DNA from: Methanothrix harundinacea
GTDB lineage: Archaea; Halobacteriota; Methanosarcinia; Methanotrichales; Methanotrichaceae
DNA: 46,802 nucleotides
Assembly: GCA_002502785.1 (NCBI GenBank)
Contig: DAQG01000041.1
Span: 1 to 46,802, forward strand
Direction: 5' to 3'
Within the stretch, counting starts at the first letter, position 1. Each line of letters begins with the position of its first letter. Under the pieces are notes generated by a model, which saw only the letters and a program-made list of their open reading frames with translations, was not told the DNA's origin and did not search any database. The translations under genes and the position numbers were made by a program. Of the stretch, positions 16,301-24,649 are shown piece after piece.

Positions 16301-18057
16301 CTAGCCCGCGACCCAGCCGCGCCAGCGGGAAGGTCCTGGTCTGGGAGGTCGGAAATCTCTCCTCCAATGAGAACGGGTCGATCACCCTCGTGGTCAAAAT
16401 ACCCGAGAGGCCGGACGTTCGTTTCGATGAGAGCTCTTCGGTCAGCGGCGAAGGGTTTGTATCCATCAGAGAGCGGCTCTCCACCGACCGCAGGCCCTAC
16501 GATCTGACAAACCGCGCCAACATAACGGGAATTTACAGAAGGGTGAACGTCTCATCATATGACCAGGATGACATAATTATCAGCCAGGATTCATCGGAGG
16601 CGACGATAAACGTGGTCGAAGCCCCGGGAACTGAGATATGGGCCGTCGAGCACGGTTCAGGCTACTACGAGGAGGATAGGATCGCCAGGCTGAACTCCAC
16701 CAACAAGAGCATATCTCTCGACAAGGAGATTTTCGCCAAGCGGAGGGCCACCACCTTTTCGCTGCCGATGGACCGCCAGCTCGACTACAACTCCTCATGG
16801 ACCGACAGAACCTGCGCCAAAAATCGTGTTCGGTCGGAGTCGGTCGCTGAAGATTACCGATACGCGGAATACATCGACAAGAGAAGCTCGTTTCTTTTGG
16901 ACGAGAACCAGACCGTCTACGGGTCCGACGCTGAGTTCCTCGGAGGGATGGGCCACGTCGGCTACCTCAAACTCGATCCCGAGACCGGCGACGCGCTGAT
17001 GATCCTCGACGAAGATTATCACGGCAGCTTCAGGGTGGAGGAGTCCATCGATTCGTACGGGAAGGGCGTTTCGTACGAGAAGACGGCGATTGGGGAGGGG
17101 TTCGTCTCCGCGGATCACAGGGTTGACGATTCCCAGAGGTCTTTTGAGCACGGGTCCGGCCACTATGAGTCGGATGAGCTGATGGCCACCGGCACCATCT
17201 ACAAGGATTCAAGGATGGTCTACGTGCCGAACACCCAGACCGCGGGAAGCCTCGTGCTGAACCGCTCGTCCAGGTGGCACGAGGGTATGTCCACCAGGGG
17301 CGATGAGTATATCATAAGCGAGAGGACGAGTTCTGCGAATTATATCGACAAGGAGACGGTCGTGGACTCCTCGTCCCTCTCGATTTTCGGCGAGTTCGAG
17401 GGAAGGCAGGACGTCAAAGCCGCCGTCCAGGCAGGGCCTCACGAAGAGGAGATGGTGGTGATCGATCAAACATTCCTGGGAAGCTACAAGGTCGCCACAT
17501 CCATCGGGATCCACAAAGCTCCCAAGTACCTGGAGCCTCACGTCAACGTGACGAAAGACCAGATCGCAAGCGGCGAGGATGCGGTCCTATTCAGGATAAA
17601 CGTCACCAACGACGGGAACAAGCCCCTGGGGCCGATCGTGGTGGTCGACCTTCTACCGCCAGGCCTTGTCTTCATCAACTCGAGCCTGAGGCCCGAGATC
17701 GAGGGAGGCCTTCTCACCTGGACGATCCTATCCCTGCCGATAGGCGGCAAATTGACGATAGATCTCTGGACGGGGCTGAAGGGTTCTGCTCAAATTAACG
17801 TCGTCGCCGTCACCGCTGATTACGATGGGGGGGTGGTCAGAGCCGAGAATTCCTGCGTTGCAATTCCTTCTGGGCTTTATCTCGGGCCCGAGGTTCAGTT
17901 CGTTTCTGAGAACGAGACGGAGACGGAAGATAACGCCACCTTGAAAGGGGAACTTTGGTCCCCGCCCGACTGGAACCTGACCTCTGACAGCGTGGTGTGC
18001 TGTGTCGGCGTATCCGAGGACGGTGCGTGCGACCAGTATCTCTCCGATTCGCTCTGA
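13303..18057 (+). CDS. Giant DUF11-repeat surface protein
   Basis: The 1584-residue secreted protein has an N-terminal hydrophobic export segment (about residues 24-40). Ig/PKD-like domains follow (residues 45-285, including GPDSIC and WTAPEEPGEYTIDL). At least four DUF11-type domains follow, near residues 290-345, 585-705, 705-825 and 825-1090; two open with the motif ADPDPV. A duplicated unknown module starts with EHGSGYYE at residue 1116 and EHGSGHYE at residue 1282. A last DUF11 copy (near residues 1405-1510, HVNVTKDQIASGED) closes the array. N-x-S/T sequons are abundant, as expected for a glycosylated envelope protein. I see no C-terminal membrane helix; the end has a CC pair and an acidic tail. 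DUF11 arrays are common in methanogen surface proteins; a role in sheath or adhesion is an inference. Confidence 0.8.
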   Translation: MGSDCMGSESSLSSKLGCWRIRASALVTLLIFVIFVATTAAELEGRQIFSGEICTFEPESPCPNCTFRWDASDGSPLWSDSAVFKWTAPDVFQSKMVVINLTVTNEGGCTGRDEMEVTIYPVQQVVTGPDSICDGTTALFSANTEFDSYKWEVFDAQGAYVGGFNDTGTSSVSWSPPGPGEYHITLNGGGRDGPDRYQKRVTVLEAPKCAIIAEDVVCPGTTITMETAEDPDYRYWWEASGGTLSSQNSSTVDWTAPEEPGEYTIDLMVSSAIFDCNCVSSKVVTVLACQPEISVLKDCVYEAPVRVGDFVTYTYEVENVGDLPLRDVNLTDVHDWGPSCDPTRVSGDSGEDGVLDPGESWFYECRYQMPNPSDYDQLLTIMSDGQRSGADMALIQRLSRMTLRLEIKLNSMVEMRGRFNFSRAQMVEDEIVLYGNNLTLRNYTDSVTKETLSLAIDEAGVLRRSEYYSPIQDAVLTSEYGPSGKLTSDFYLSMRTNEGLRIEYNTPTAGYKTYTATDYATGDTLITVMNAMGVVISREYRKTPGYIPYKKRVWVHNTVTVTAIGPRGENVTDWDVFSLEIEVPQPNLKITKRADPDPVEAGGVLKYTIDYTNFGDADSTGVVIEETYDDNVTFVSSSPAPDPGTNNKWTIGDLARDVSGSIDIVVQVNSTLESGHILLNRVNITSAENATDEAVIETAVVAPVLVVEKVADPDPVDAGRFLNYTITYGNEGDGVAHGVVIKEIYDEMVEFISSDPLPDSETNDIWSVGNLSANEGGTIRIRAKVQNYVEAGTILNNTVKITCDENRTSNVSINTIVKGPRLKITKTAPSLTSPGSFFNYTITFWNEGTGNATNVTVTDILDENIIYDNDTSPSDPPPNWKNGSEIRWYFGNLTPGQEETIKIKVKVKEDDEISSNVIRNRYKIDSDQTKGDFASVETMIVSSLWINKTAEESEYSAGDEVVYTILYGNAMNCTAGGPNCTAEDVVVVDRLPELAEYLWASPRPSRASGKVLVWEVGNLSSNENGSITLVVKIPERPDVRFDESSSVSGEGFVSIRERLSTDRRPYDLTNRANITGIYRRVNVSSYDQDDIIISQDSSEATINVVEAPGTEIWAVEHGSGYYEEDRIARLNSTNKSISLDKEIFAKRRATTFSLPMDRQLDYNSSWTDRTCAKNRVRSESVAEDYRYAEYIDKRSSFLLDENQTVYGSDAEFLGGMGHVGYLKLDPETGDALMILDEDYHGSFRVEESIDSYGKGVSYEKTAIGEGFVSADHRVDDSQRSFEHGSGHYESDELMATGTIYKDSRMVYVPNTQTAGSLVLNRSSRWHEGMSTRGDEYIISERTSSANYIDKETVVDSSSLSIFGEFEGRQDVKAAVQAGPHEEEMVVIDQTFLGSYKVATSIGIHKAPKYLEPHVNVTKDQIASGEDAVLFRINVTNDGNKPLGPIVVVDLLPPGLVFINSSLRPEIEGGLLTWTILSLPIGGKLTIDLWTGLKGSAQINVVAVTADYDGGVVRAENSCVAIPSGLYLGPEVQFVSENETETEDNATLKGELWSPPDWNLTSDSVVCCVGVSEDGACDQYLSDSL

Positions 18058-18067
18058 CCTGTAACAA

Positions 18068-18080
18068 CATATTTAAATTA
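18068..18080 (+). promoter_or_regulatory. TATA element of first NosD-like gene
   Basis: CATATTTAAATTA lies 36-48 bases before the chosen start at 18116. An almost identical element (CATATTTAATTA) lies at a similar distance from the start of the tandem paralogue at 20161, so selection or recent duplication has kept it. Confidence 0.55.
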
Positions 18081-18115
18081 ATCAGGATTAAGTATAGATG
18101 GAAGAGGTGATCTGG

Positions 18116-19825
18116 ATGCTCAGATTTCTAAGTTGGATGATGTTGATCCTGATCCTGGCGAATACGGCGGTCGGGACCATCTTCGTCGACGATGAAGGTG
18201 CAGGAAATTTCACAACAATCCAGGAGGCCATAAACGCCTCAGAGATCGGTGAAGTGATAGTCGTTCTCAACGGGACGTACCCCGAGAACATCGTGGTGGA
18301 CAGGCAGATAGTCTTGAAGGGTGAAGACGATCCCGTGATCAACGGTTCTGGTCGTCCAATCCCTCTGATCAGGATCGCTGCGGATGGCGTCGTCCTTGAT
18401 GGCTTTACGGTCTCCGGCTGCATCGACGAAGATCTCGACTCTGGCGCGGTTCTCGTCCTGGCAAGCGGGTGCAAGATTCTGAACAACACCATAAGCCGCT
18501 CGTCTGGTTTCGGCTTGCATCTGCTCGACTCCGAAAATAACCTGATATCCGGAAATATAGTGCACGACAACGGATTCTGCGGCATCTACCTTTTCAGGTC
18601 CAACTTCAGCCAGTTGCTCGGAAACCAGGCGTTCGGAAATCGAAAGTGCGGCATAACGCTCCAGGACTGCGAGTATGATGCCTTGGCGGCAAATCGAATT
18701 CACGAGAACGGCGAGGTGGGGATCAACATGGTCAATTCCACGACCAGCGAGATCAGCATCAATGAGATTCACCTCAACGAGGAGGACGGGATATTCCTGA
18801 CAAACTCCGTGAATAACGCTTTGATGGATAACGAGATCCACGATAACAACCTCAACGGCATAAACCTGTATAAATCCAGCGCCAACTTCGTTATAGGCAA
18901 CGACGTTCAGGGCTCAGGAGAAGAGGGGATCCTCATCGTCAAGGAAAGCGACGACAACTTGATAGCAAATAACCTGATCAGCGAGAATGGTATCAACGGA
19001 ATCGGTGTATACGGGTCACGTTTCTGCTCGCTGATCAATAACCAGGTATCTCACAACGGAAATAATGGAGTTTCCCTTCGAGATAACAGCGCTGGAATTC
19101 TGCTCACTGACAACGAAGTTTACGATAACTTCAAGTACGGTTTCAATATCGAGGATAGCGATTCCAACTTCGTCAAGGCCAATCACGTGCATGAGAACTT
19201 GAACGGCATCGTAATGGCCCGCAGCGAAAATAACACCCTCGTCTTCAACGATATATGCCACAACTATTTTGGTATCAGCCTGGAGTTCGTAAATACTGTG
19301 GTCATATCCGAAAACGAGATCTACAACAACTCCAACGACGGAATCCAAATGAAGAGATGCGACGAGAGCAGGATCTGGCAGAACGATATATACGAAAACG
19401 GGAAGGACGGGGTTCACATATCTGATTCAGTACATTCTGTGATATTTGGGAATTTCATCCAGAAAAACAGCGATTACGGAGTCCAGGTGCTGGATAGGTC
19501 TACTCTGAACTTTATCATGTACAACACCGTGAGATACAACGTTGGCGGAGGGTTTTACTTCTACGAGGGTGAGATGAACCTGATCACCGGCAACATGATC
19601 GCCGACAACCAGCAGTTTAACGTCAGAGACAACATGGTGGGGAATAAGTGGCTTGGCAACTTCTACGGCGACTATGTGGGCGTAGACCAGAACGGCGACG
19701 ATTTCGGTGACGAGCCTTACGTGATCCAGGGACGCAGAGGCGCGACATCCTTCGATACCAAGCCCTTCATCTCGATGGCTATGCTGGAAGAGGTACGTCC
19801 CACCCCTTCGAGGTTGAATATCTAG
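18116..19825 (+). CDS. Secreted NosD-like parallel beta-helix protein
   Basis: The product (569 residues) has a signal peptide, then a motif IFVDDEGAGNFTTIQEAINA that opens many methanogen right-handed beta-helix proteins. About twenty short repeats of the PbH1 type follow, with recurring N-x-I-x-x-N and G-I-x-L steps spaced 22-24 residues apart (residues 95-520). A C-terminal closing motif (KWLGNFYGDY, then EPYVIQG) ends the helix. I placed the start at 18116 because GAGGTGA ends seven bases before it; an upstream ATG at 18098 lies before that site. Related NosD/CASH domains bind or cleave carbohydrates, but no catalytic residues stand out. A close paralogue lies just downstream. Confidence 0.82.
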   Translation: MLRFLSWMMLILILANTAVGTIFVDDEGAGNFTTIQEAINASEIGEVIVVLNGTYPENIVVDRQIVLKGEDDPVINGSGRPIPLIRIAADGVVLDGFTVSGCIDEDLDSGAVLVLASGCKILNNTISRSSGFGLHLLDSENNLISGNIVHDNGFCGIYLFRSNFSQLLGNQAFGNRKCGITLQDCEYDALAANRIHENGEVGINMVNSTTSEISINEIHLNEEDGIFLTNSVNNALMDNEIHDNNLNGINLYKSSANFVIGNDVQGSGEEGILIVKESDDNLIANNLISENGINGIGVYGSRFCSLINNQVSHNGNNGVSLRDNSAGILLTDNEVYDNFKYGFNIEDSDSNFVKANHVHENLNGIVMARSENNTLVFNDICHNYFGISLEFVNTVVISENEIYNNSNDGIQMKRCDESRIWQNDIYENGKDGVHISDSVHSVIFGNFIQKNSDYGVQVLDRSTLNFIMYNTVRYNVGGGFYFYEGEMNLITGNMIADNQQFNVRDNMVGNKWLGNFYGDYVGVDQNGDDFGDEPYVIQGRRGATSFDTKPFISMAMLEEVRPTPSRLNI

Positions 19826-20160
19826 TGACAAAGGTCGAGCTGGTCATAAATCAGCGTACTCGAAATATCGAGCCGGATGGCCGGGAAGAAACGAACGCCT
19901 TTGATGCGGCCTTCAGCCGGAAAGGGGGCCGATGCGACCTGCCGAGGGATTTGCGTTCGCCGATGAGAGAGCGGCTCCAGGGTCGGGGAATTCTGGCCCT
20001 CTTCCGGCTGGAGCCCTGCCTTCAGGAGGATAGGATGCTGCAGACGGCCTTTCTTGCCGAAAGACCGCCTGCCGATCATCCCGCATATCCCCTCCACCAA
20101 TGTTAAGACATATTTAATTATAGAGACTTACGTATGGTTGAGTTAAGATAGGTGATTCGG
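19826..20160 (+). other. Spacer between tandem NosD-like genes
   Basis: This 335-base spacer is GC-rich and open on both strands, but neither translation resembles a known protein, so I call no gene. Its right end has the TATA-like element CATATTTAATTA (20109-20120) and an AGGTGA ribosome site just before the paralogue, matching the arrangement upstream of the first copy. Confidence 0.5.
20109..20120 (+). promoter_or_regulatory. TATA element of second NosD-like gene
   Basis: CATATTTAATTA lies about 40 bases upstream of the start at 20161. It matches the element upstream of the first paralogue in sequence and nearly in position, which supports both as real promoters. Confidence 0.55.
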
Positions 20161-21852
20161 ATGTTCAGATCTCCTGCTTCGATTATGCTGATTTTGATCA
20201 TGGCGACCGCCACCTCCGGCTCGGCGGTTTTCGTCGACGATGACGGTACCGGAAACTTCACAAAAATCCAGGAGGCCATAAACGCTTCAGAGATTGGTGA
20301 CGTTATCGTCGTCCGGAACGGGACATACCCCGAAAACGTCGTGGTGGACAGGTCGATTGTGTTGAGGGGAGAAGACAACCCCACCGTCAAGGGTAGCGGC
20401 CTTTCAGAGCCTCTCGTCACCATAAATTCGGAGAACGTCACCCTGGAGGGTTTCACCTTCGCCGGCGGCATAAACGATAGCTTCAATTCCGGAGCTGTTC
20501 TGGTGCTCGCTGATGGGTGCAAGCTTCTGAACAACACCGTATCAGGTTCGTCTGGGCAAGGCCTGTGTCTTCGAGACTCCGGGGATCACCTGGTATCCGG
20601 TAACTTGATCCACGACAACCGGTACGGAGGTGTCTGCTTACACGGTGTAAGTTACAGCCAGGTGGCGGAAAATCAGGTATTTCGCAACGGAAATTGGGGC
20701 ATAACCCTTGAGGACTGCCTGTACAACAGCCTGACGGCAAACGAAGTTCGCGAAAATGGCGAGGTTGGGATCCACGTCATAAGTTCTATCGGCAACGAGA
20801 TCACGGCAAACAGGATCAGCTCGAATGCAGAAGACGGGATTTACCTGTCGAACTCCGAAAGCAACGTCCTGATAGTAAACGAGATTCACGACAACGACCT
20901 CAACGGCGTCAACCTGCAAGGCTCCAGCGGCAACTTCGTTATAGACAACTCGATACGCGGCTCAGGCGAGGATGGAGTAATCGTCGTTGGACCTGGCAGC
21001 GAGAACATAATCTCCAAGAACATAGTCAGCGAGAGCGGGATCGACGGGATCGGGATGTACGGATCCAATTTCAGCACGATATCCGATAACGAGATAGTTC
21101 AAAACGGGTACAACGGGATCGCCCTGCGCGATGGCACTAGCAGGGTTGTTGTGTCATCTAACGAGATTTATGGGAACGTCAGATACGGCCTTGACCTTCA
21201 GGACGCAAGTTCCAACTTCGTCCAGGAGAACGATGTCTACGAAAACCTGAACGGAATCATAATGGCTCGCGGCGAGGATAACAATCTCATCTCCAACGAA
21301 ATCCACCATAACCGTTTCGGCATGAATCTGGAGTTCGTATATACCGTCATCATCTCTGGAAACGGCATTCATAGCAACACCGACGACGGAATCCAGCTGA
21401 AAAGCTGCATTGGAAGTAGCATATATAATAATGAGATATACAAAAACGGGAAGGACGGCGTTCACGTGTTGAGGTCGCAGCATACCATAATGTCTGATAA
21501 CAACGTCTTGAACAACAGCGACTACGGCGTCCAGGTGCTGGATCAGTCCGCTCAGATGCTTATTATGTACAACACCGTCCGGCACAACGGTGGCGGCGGG
21601 ATTTACCTCTATGAAGGTGAGATGAACCTGATCACCGGCAACACCATCGCCGACAACCAGAACTTCAACGCCAGGGACAACAATGTAAACAAGTGGCTCG
21701 GCAACTTCTACGGCGACTATGCGGGAGAAGATCTGAACGGCGACCTGGTCGGAGACGAGCCTTATGTAATCCAGGGCAGCAGGGGCGCGACGTCTCTTGA
21801 TAGCAGGCCCTTCATGGCGATGGAATGGCTGGAGGAGAGGGGCCCTTCCTAG
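20161..21852 (+). CDS. Secreted NosD-like beta-helix protein, tandem paralogue
   Basis: The 563-residue product aligns along its whole length with the preceding protein: the same signal peptide layout, the VFVDDDGTGNFTKIQEAINA opening, the run of PbH1-type repeats and the same closing motif (KWLGNFYGDY, EPYVIQG). The upstream sequences are alike too: AGGTGATTCGGATG here against AGGTGATCTGGATG for the first copy. This supports the ATG at 20161 rather than the in-frame GTG at 20152, which overlaps the ribosome site. The pair clearly arose by gene duplication. Carbohydrate binding or a structural surface role is the family-based guess. Confidence 0.82.
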   Translation: MFRSPASIMLILIMATATSGSAVFVDDDGTGNFTKIQEAINASEIGDVIVVRNGTYPENVVVDRSIVLRGEDNPTVKGSGLSEPLVTINSENVTLEGFTFAGGINDSFNSGAVLVLADGCKLLNNTVSGSSGQGLCLRDSGDHLVSGNLIHDNRYGGVCLHGVSYSQVAENQVFRNGNWGITLEDCLYNSLTANEVRENGEVGIHVISSIGNEITANRISSNAEDGIYLSNSESNVLIVNEIHDNDLNGVNLQGSSGNFVIDNSIRGSGEDGVIVVGPGSENIISKNIVSESGIDGIGMYGSNFSTISDNEIVQNGYNGIALRDGTSRVVVSSNEIYGNVRYGLDLQDASSNFVQENDVYENLNGIIMARGEDNNLISNEIHHNRFGMNLEFVYTVIISGNGIHSNTDDGIQLKSCIGSSIYNNEIYKNGKDGVHVLRSQHTIMSDNNVLNNSDYGVQVLDQSAQMLIMYNTVRHNGGGGIYLYEGEMNLITGNTIADNQNFNARDNNVNKWLGNFYGDYAGEDLNGDLVGDEPYVIQGSRGATSLDSRPFMAMEWLEERGPS

Positions 21853-21901
21853 TCGAGGGCCCGCCAGACATCTTTTCAGTTCATCTCCGATCAATGTTCC
21901 A

Positions 21902-21924
21902 TCCTCCTCAGACTTTGAGGAGGA
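21902..21924 (+). terminator. Hairpin after second NosD-like gene
   Basis: A perfect 9-base-pair stem (TCCTCCTCA and its complement) with a five-base loop lies 50 bases after the stop and between convergent genes. No T-run follows, so it may be an mRNA 3' structure rather than a true intrinsic terminator. Confidence 0.4.
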
Positions 21925-22009
21925 GAAGGCAAAGCGGAGCCGAGAGTTGTTTGCTCGTCCAGCTCGGAAACTGAGCGAGTCCTGCCTGCTACCTACTACC
22001 TACTAGATT

Positions 22010-23005
22010 CTATTTCCAGAGGTCTCGTCCCTTGTGGGAGACGACGGGGTCGATCTCCATCAGGTCCTGGGGGTAGGGCTCAAAGAAGGTCTGGCGAGCG
22101 AGGTAATCGTCCTCGAATCGGGCGATCCAGGACTTGAGGAGGGTGGTGTTGGGGCAGATGGTGATCTTGCCGTCCCTGTACCTCTGGATGTTCTCCAGGA
22201 ACATCGTCTTCTCGGCAGCCGAGAGCCGATCTTTGAAGTACCCCAGGATGTGCATCAGGACGTTTATGTTGGAGGTGTACCTTGGGGCCCGGCACATCGC
22301 CCGCCGGAGGTGGGCCCCGTAATCCCCGACTACCTCATCGAAGGGCCGGTGGTCGTGGTTTGCGGCGATATTGCCGAGGGCCCTCTCTTCGTTCTGGTGG
22401 TAGGCCATAAGGAGCATCTTGTTCTCGGTCTGGAACCGCACCAGCTCCCCCATCGAGCCCGACCTCTCGACCTCCCTGAACCTTGCCAGGGTGAAGAGCT
22501 TCGCGAGAAAGTGCTCTTTTACCCGAGGGTTTCGAAGCCTTCCTTCGTCCTCCACGGCGAGGTCCGGGTGGCGGGCCAAGACGCTGGCCCCGAAAATGCC
22601 GGTGGCGCTTCTCGACAGGGCCGCCGACTTTCCGGCAGTGGGGTAGGCCTTAGTGTTCTTGATGCCGCAGGAGGGGGAGCTCGCCTTGAGGATGAAGCCG
22701 TCCACCTCGCCGAGGGTGTCGAGAAACTTTGCTGCAAAGCTCTGCATCACACTTGTGACGTCCCGGCCCGTGGCGGGCTGGATGAGCCTCGTCTCTCCCC
22801 CCTCGGCCGAAGAGACGAGCCTGAGCGAACTCCGAGGGACGCCGAGGCCGATCTCCACCTCGGGGCAGACCGGCATAAAATCGACGTAGGGAGCGAGGCT
22901 CTTTACGAAGTCGCTTGCAATCATCTGGCCGTTGTACCTGCAGCTATCGAACTCGATGCACTTGCTGATAACGACCTTCGGCTTCGGAAACTCTCTCAAC
23001 GCCAA
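22010..23005 (-). CDS. DUF523-DUF1722 fusion (TudS/YbgA-like)
   Basis: The 331-residue protein joins two families. The N-terminal DUF523 part (residues 10-155) has conserved cysteines C16/C22 (SKCIEFDSC), C47 (PVCPE) and C113 (SSPSCG). DUF523 includes TudS, an iron-sulfur thiouracil desulfidase, so a [4Fe-4S] cluster here is likely. The C-terminal DUF1722 part (residues 190-315) is helical, as in E. coli YbgA. The same fusion is common in bacteria and archaea. The start is a non-ATG codon: TTG at 23005, or a second TTG at 22999 that is better spaced from the GGAGG upstream. The substrate is not known; desulfuration of modified bases is a family-based possibility. Confidence 0.82.
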   Translation of the reverse strand: MALREFPKPKVVISKCIEFDSCRYNGQMIASDFVKSLAPYVDFMPVCPEVEIGLGVPRSSLRLVSSAEGGETRLIQPATGRDVTSVMQSFAAKFLDTLGEVDGFILKASSPSCGIKNTKAYPTAGKSAALSRSATGIFGASVLARHPDLAVEDEGRLRNPRVKEHFLAKLFTLARFREVERSGSMGELVRFQTENKMLLMAYHQNEERALGNIAANHDHRPFDEVVGDYGAHLRRAMCRAPRYTSNINVLMHILGYFKDRLSAAEKTMFLENIQRYRDGKITICPNTTLLKSWIARFEDDYLARQTFFEPYPQDLMEIDPVVSHKGRDLWK

Positions 23006-23073
23006 GGACCTCCGGCATATTATTCTGGCCCAGTGGTAGTTAAAACTGGCGCGAATTTCTGAGCATCAACTGT

Positions 23074-23107
23074 GCGCCTTCGGCGCCGGGCGGGCGGGCG
23101 GCGCGGG
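23074..23107. other. Small hairpin and G-tract cluster
   Basis: A GCGCC-TTC-GGCGC hairpin (23074-23086) is followed on the plus strand by four GGG tracts (88-90, 92-94, 96-98 and 105-107 of 23000) that fit a G-quadruplex pattern. It lies directly after the stop of the minus-strand DUF4238 gene and could help end that transcript. Confidence 0.35.
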
Positions 23108-23108
23108 A

Positions 23109-24068
23109 TCACTCCGGCCCCTTCTTCCCATCTGTGGAGAACTCGTCCAGCAGGGCCGAGAAGCGAGGATCGTCCCGTGGGGATTCGAGTTCATAAAATC
23201 GATCATCCCACCAATCCTCAAATACGCGAGCTGACATAAACCATTTTATAACATAATTTCTCACAATATTATTAATATATTCAAAATATTCATGAGTTAT
23301 TTGTGAATTCGCGGGGTTCTCTTTTAATTTTGATTGGGCATCTTCGCGTTTAGCCTGAATTTCTGAAGACATATTTCTACACATTTCCGTTATCTCAGGA
23401 TTTCTTATAGGATTTAATGGGAAGAAGATCTGTAATCCAATATTAGCAAGTTCATTGGTGCCGTGCCCTAAATTGTTAAAATATGAATTATAAAAAATAA
23501 CTGGAGCATCGCTGAATATAAAATCGTATTGAGTTTTGTTAATTAAAATCAAGGGGCTGAGGTCGTTTAGTAATATGGGACCTTCAGCATACATATGAAA
23601 CATATAGTTCAACTGACCTTCGTTCATCTCTATTTTAAGGTGGTCTAACAATGTTTTGTCAGAGTATATTTCGGAATATTTCTCATCCGTTTGCAATAAA
23701 TACTCTAATGTATGCTTTGCTGAAAGATTCAATATTTCATCAAAATTGATCTTTTCTTTCTCAGTTCTATAATTCTGAAAAGCTAAAAACGCACATATAG
23801 TAAATGCATCTTCGATGGTCAACGATGATATATCGTGTGTACTAACTAATTTATTTATTACTTTGGAAGATTCTCCTTCGATAGAAGATAAACTAGTTTC
23901 AACTTCACCCCGTTTGGAGTAAAAATAATTTTTTGCACATAATTTACGATATGATCCGCTATATGCGTTTTTTGACTTTGGATTATATATTTCTATACTT
24001 CTTTTATTTGGTGAGAACAATTTAAAATAGAATCTTGGAATATAATGCTGTTTTTTCTGTTCAGCCAT
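23109..24068 (-). CDS. DUF4238 protein
   Basis: The 319-residue protein opens with KKQHYIPRFYFKLFSPN, the signature of DUF4238, a family of unknown function with scattered distribution. A second segment (LCAKNYFYSKRGEVETSLSS) and the central FCAFLAFQNYRTE helix also fit the family. Base composition is strikingly AT-rich compared with neighbours, except for the last 30 codons, which are GC-rich; this points to transfer with a junction near 23190. The ATG follows AGGAGA at 24076-24081 and overlaps the end of the UPF0200 gene by eight bases, so translation may be coupled. No catalytic role is known, and I assign none. Confidence 0.8.
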   Translation of the reverse strand: MAEQKKQHYIPRFYFKLFSPNKRSIEIYNPKSKNAYSGSYRKLCAKNYFYSKRGEVETSLSSIEGESSKVINKLVSTHDISSLTIEDAFTICAFLAFQNYRTEKEKINFDEILNLSAKHTLEYLLQTDEKYSEIYSDKTLLDHLKIEMNEGQLNYMFHMYAEGPILLNDLSPLILINKTQYDFIFSDAPVIFYNSYFNNLGHGTNELANIGLQIFFPLNPIRNPEITEMCRNMSSEIQAKREDAQSKLKENPANSQITHEYFEYINNIVRNYVIKWFMSARVFEDWWDDRFYELESPRDDPRFSALLDEFSTDGKKGPE

Positions 24069-24618
24069 TGATTTTTATCTCCTGGAGAATCGTTTCAATT
24101 TGTTGTTCTAAATCCTCTACTGAACCAATATTATAAATTCGCAAATCCGCCGCCCGGATCGCTTCGCCCATCCCCCAGCCCAGCTCCCGGGCGTCACGAC
24201 TCGCCACGGCCTTTGCGAGGTCGGACTCGTTGGCGTCGTCGGACCTGCCCCTGGACCTGATCCGCGCGAGCCGAACCTCGTCGGGGACGTGCACCTCGAT
24301 GAGCTGAAAGCCGTTCGAGCTTTCCCTGAAGAGGTCCACCTCGGATTTGCTCCTGATCCCCTCGACGACGACCACGTCCGCCTCCGTCTCGCGGATCTTC
24401 GCGAGACACCGGGCGGCGATGGCGTCGGGGCCCTCTTTATTTCTGAGATCGTTTCCAACATTCCCGAGGTTTCTATCGGTGGGGGGAAGGCCCCGCCGCG
24501 CCGCCTCCTCCCGGATGACGTCGCCCATTACGACGACGGGTATGTCTAGTTTCCTTGCGACGTCTGCTGCCACCGACTTGCCGGAGCCGGGCATCCCCAC
24601 AAAGCCCACGATCTTCAA
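24061..24618 (-). CDS. UPF0200 P-loop nucleotide kinase-like protein
   Basis: The 185-residue P-loop protein belongs to the archaeal UPF0200 family, which resembles adenylate and dephospho-CoA kinases. The Walker A motif GMPGSGKS is at residues 8-15, followed by VVVMGDVIREEA and, near residue 88, VVVEGIRSKSEVDLF (Walker B-like); RSRGRSDDANE forms the lid. The substrate is unknown. The start codon is TTG at 24618 behind GAGGAT. The last 27 codons are AT-rich although they still encode the expected family C-terminus, so a composition break falls inside the gene. It overlaps the DUF4238 start by eight bases. Confidence 0.8.
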   Translation of the reverse strand: MKIVGFVGMPGSGKSVAADVARKLDIPVVVMGDVIREEAARRGLPPTDRNLGNVGNDLRNKEGPDAIAARCLAKIRETEADVVVVEGIRSKSEVDLFRESSNGFQLIEVHVPDEVRLARIRSRGRSDDANESDLAKAVASRDARELGWGMGEAIRAADLRIYNIGSVEDLEQQIETILQEIKING

Positions 24619-24649
24619 TCCTCGTCACTTCCTCTGCTCATCTTCGTCG

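Noticed and set aside
19825..20106. Frames open on both strands between the NosD-like genes
   Set aside because: Both are open only because of GC-rich composition, neither has a ribosome site or a recognisable product, and each could be chance.
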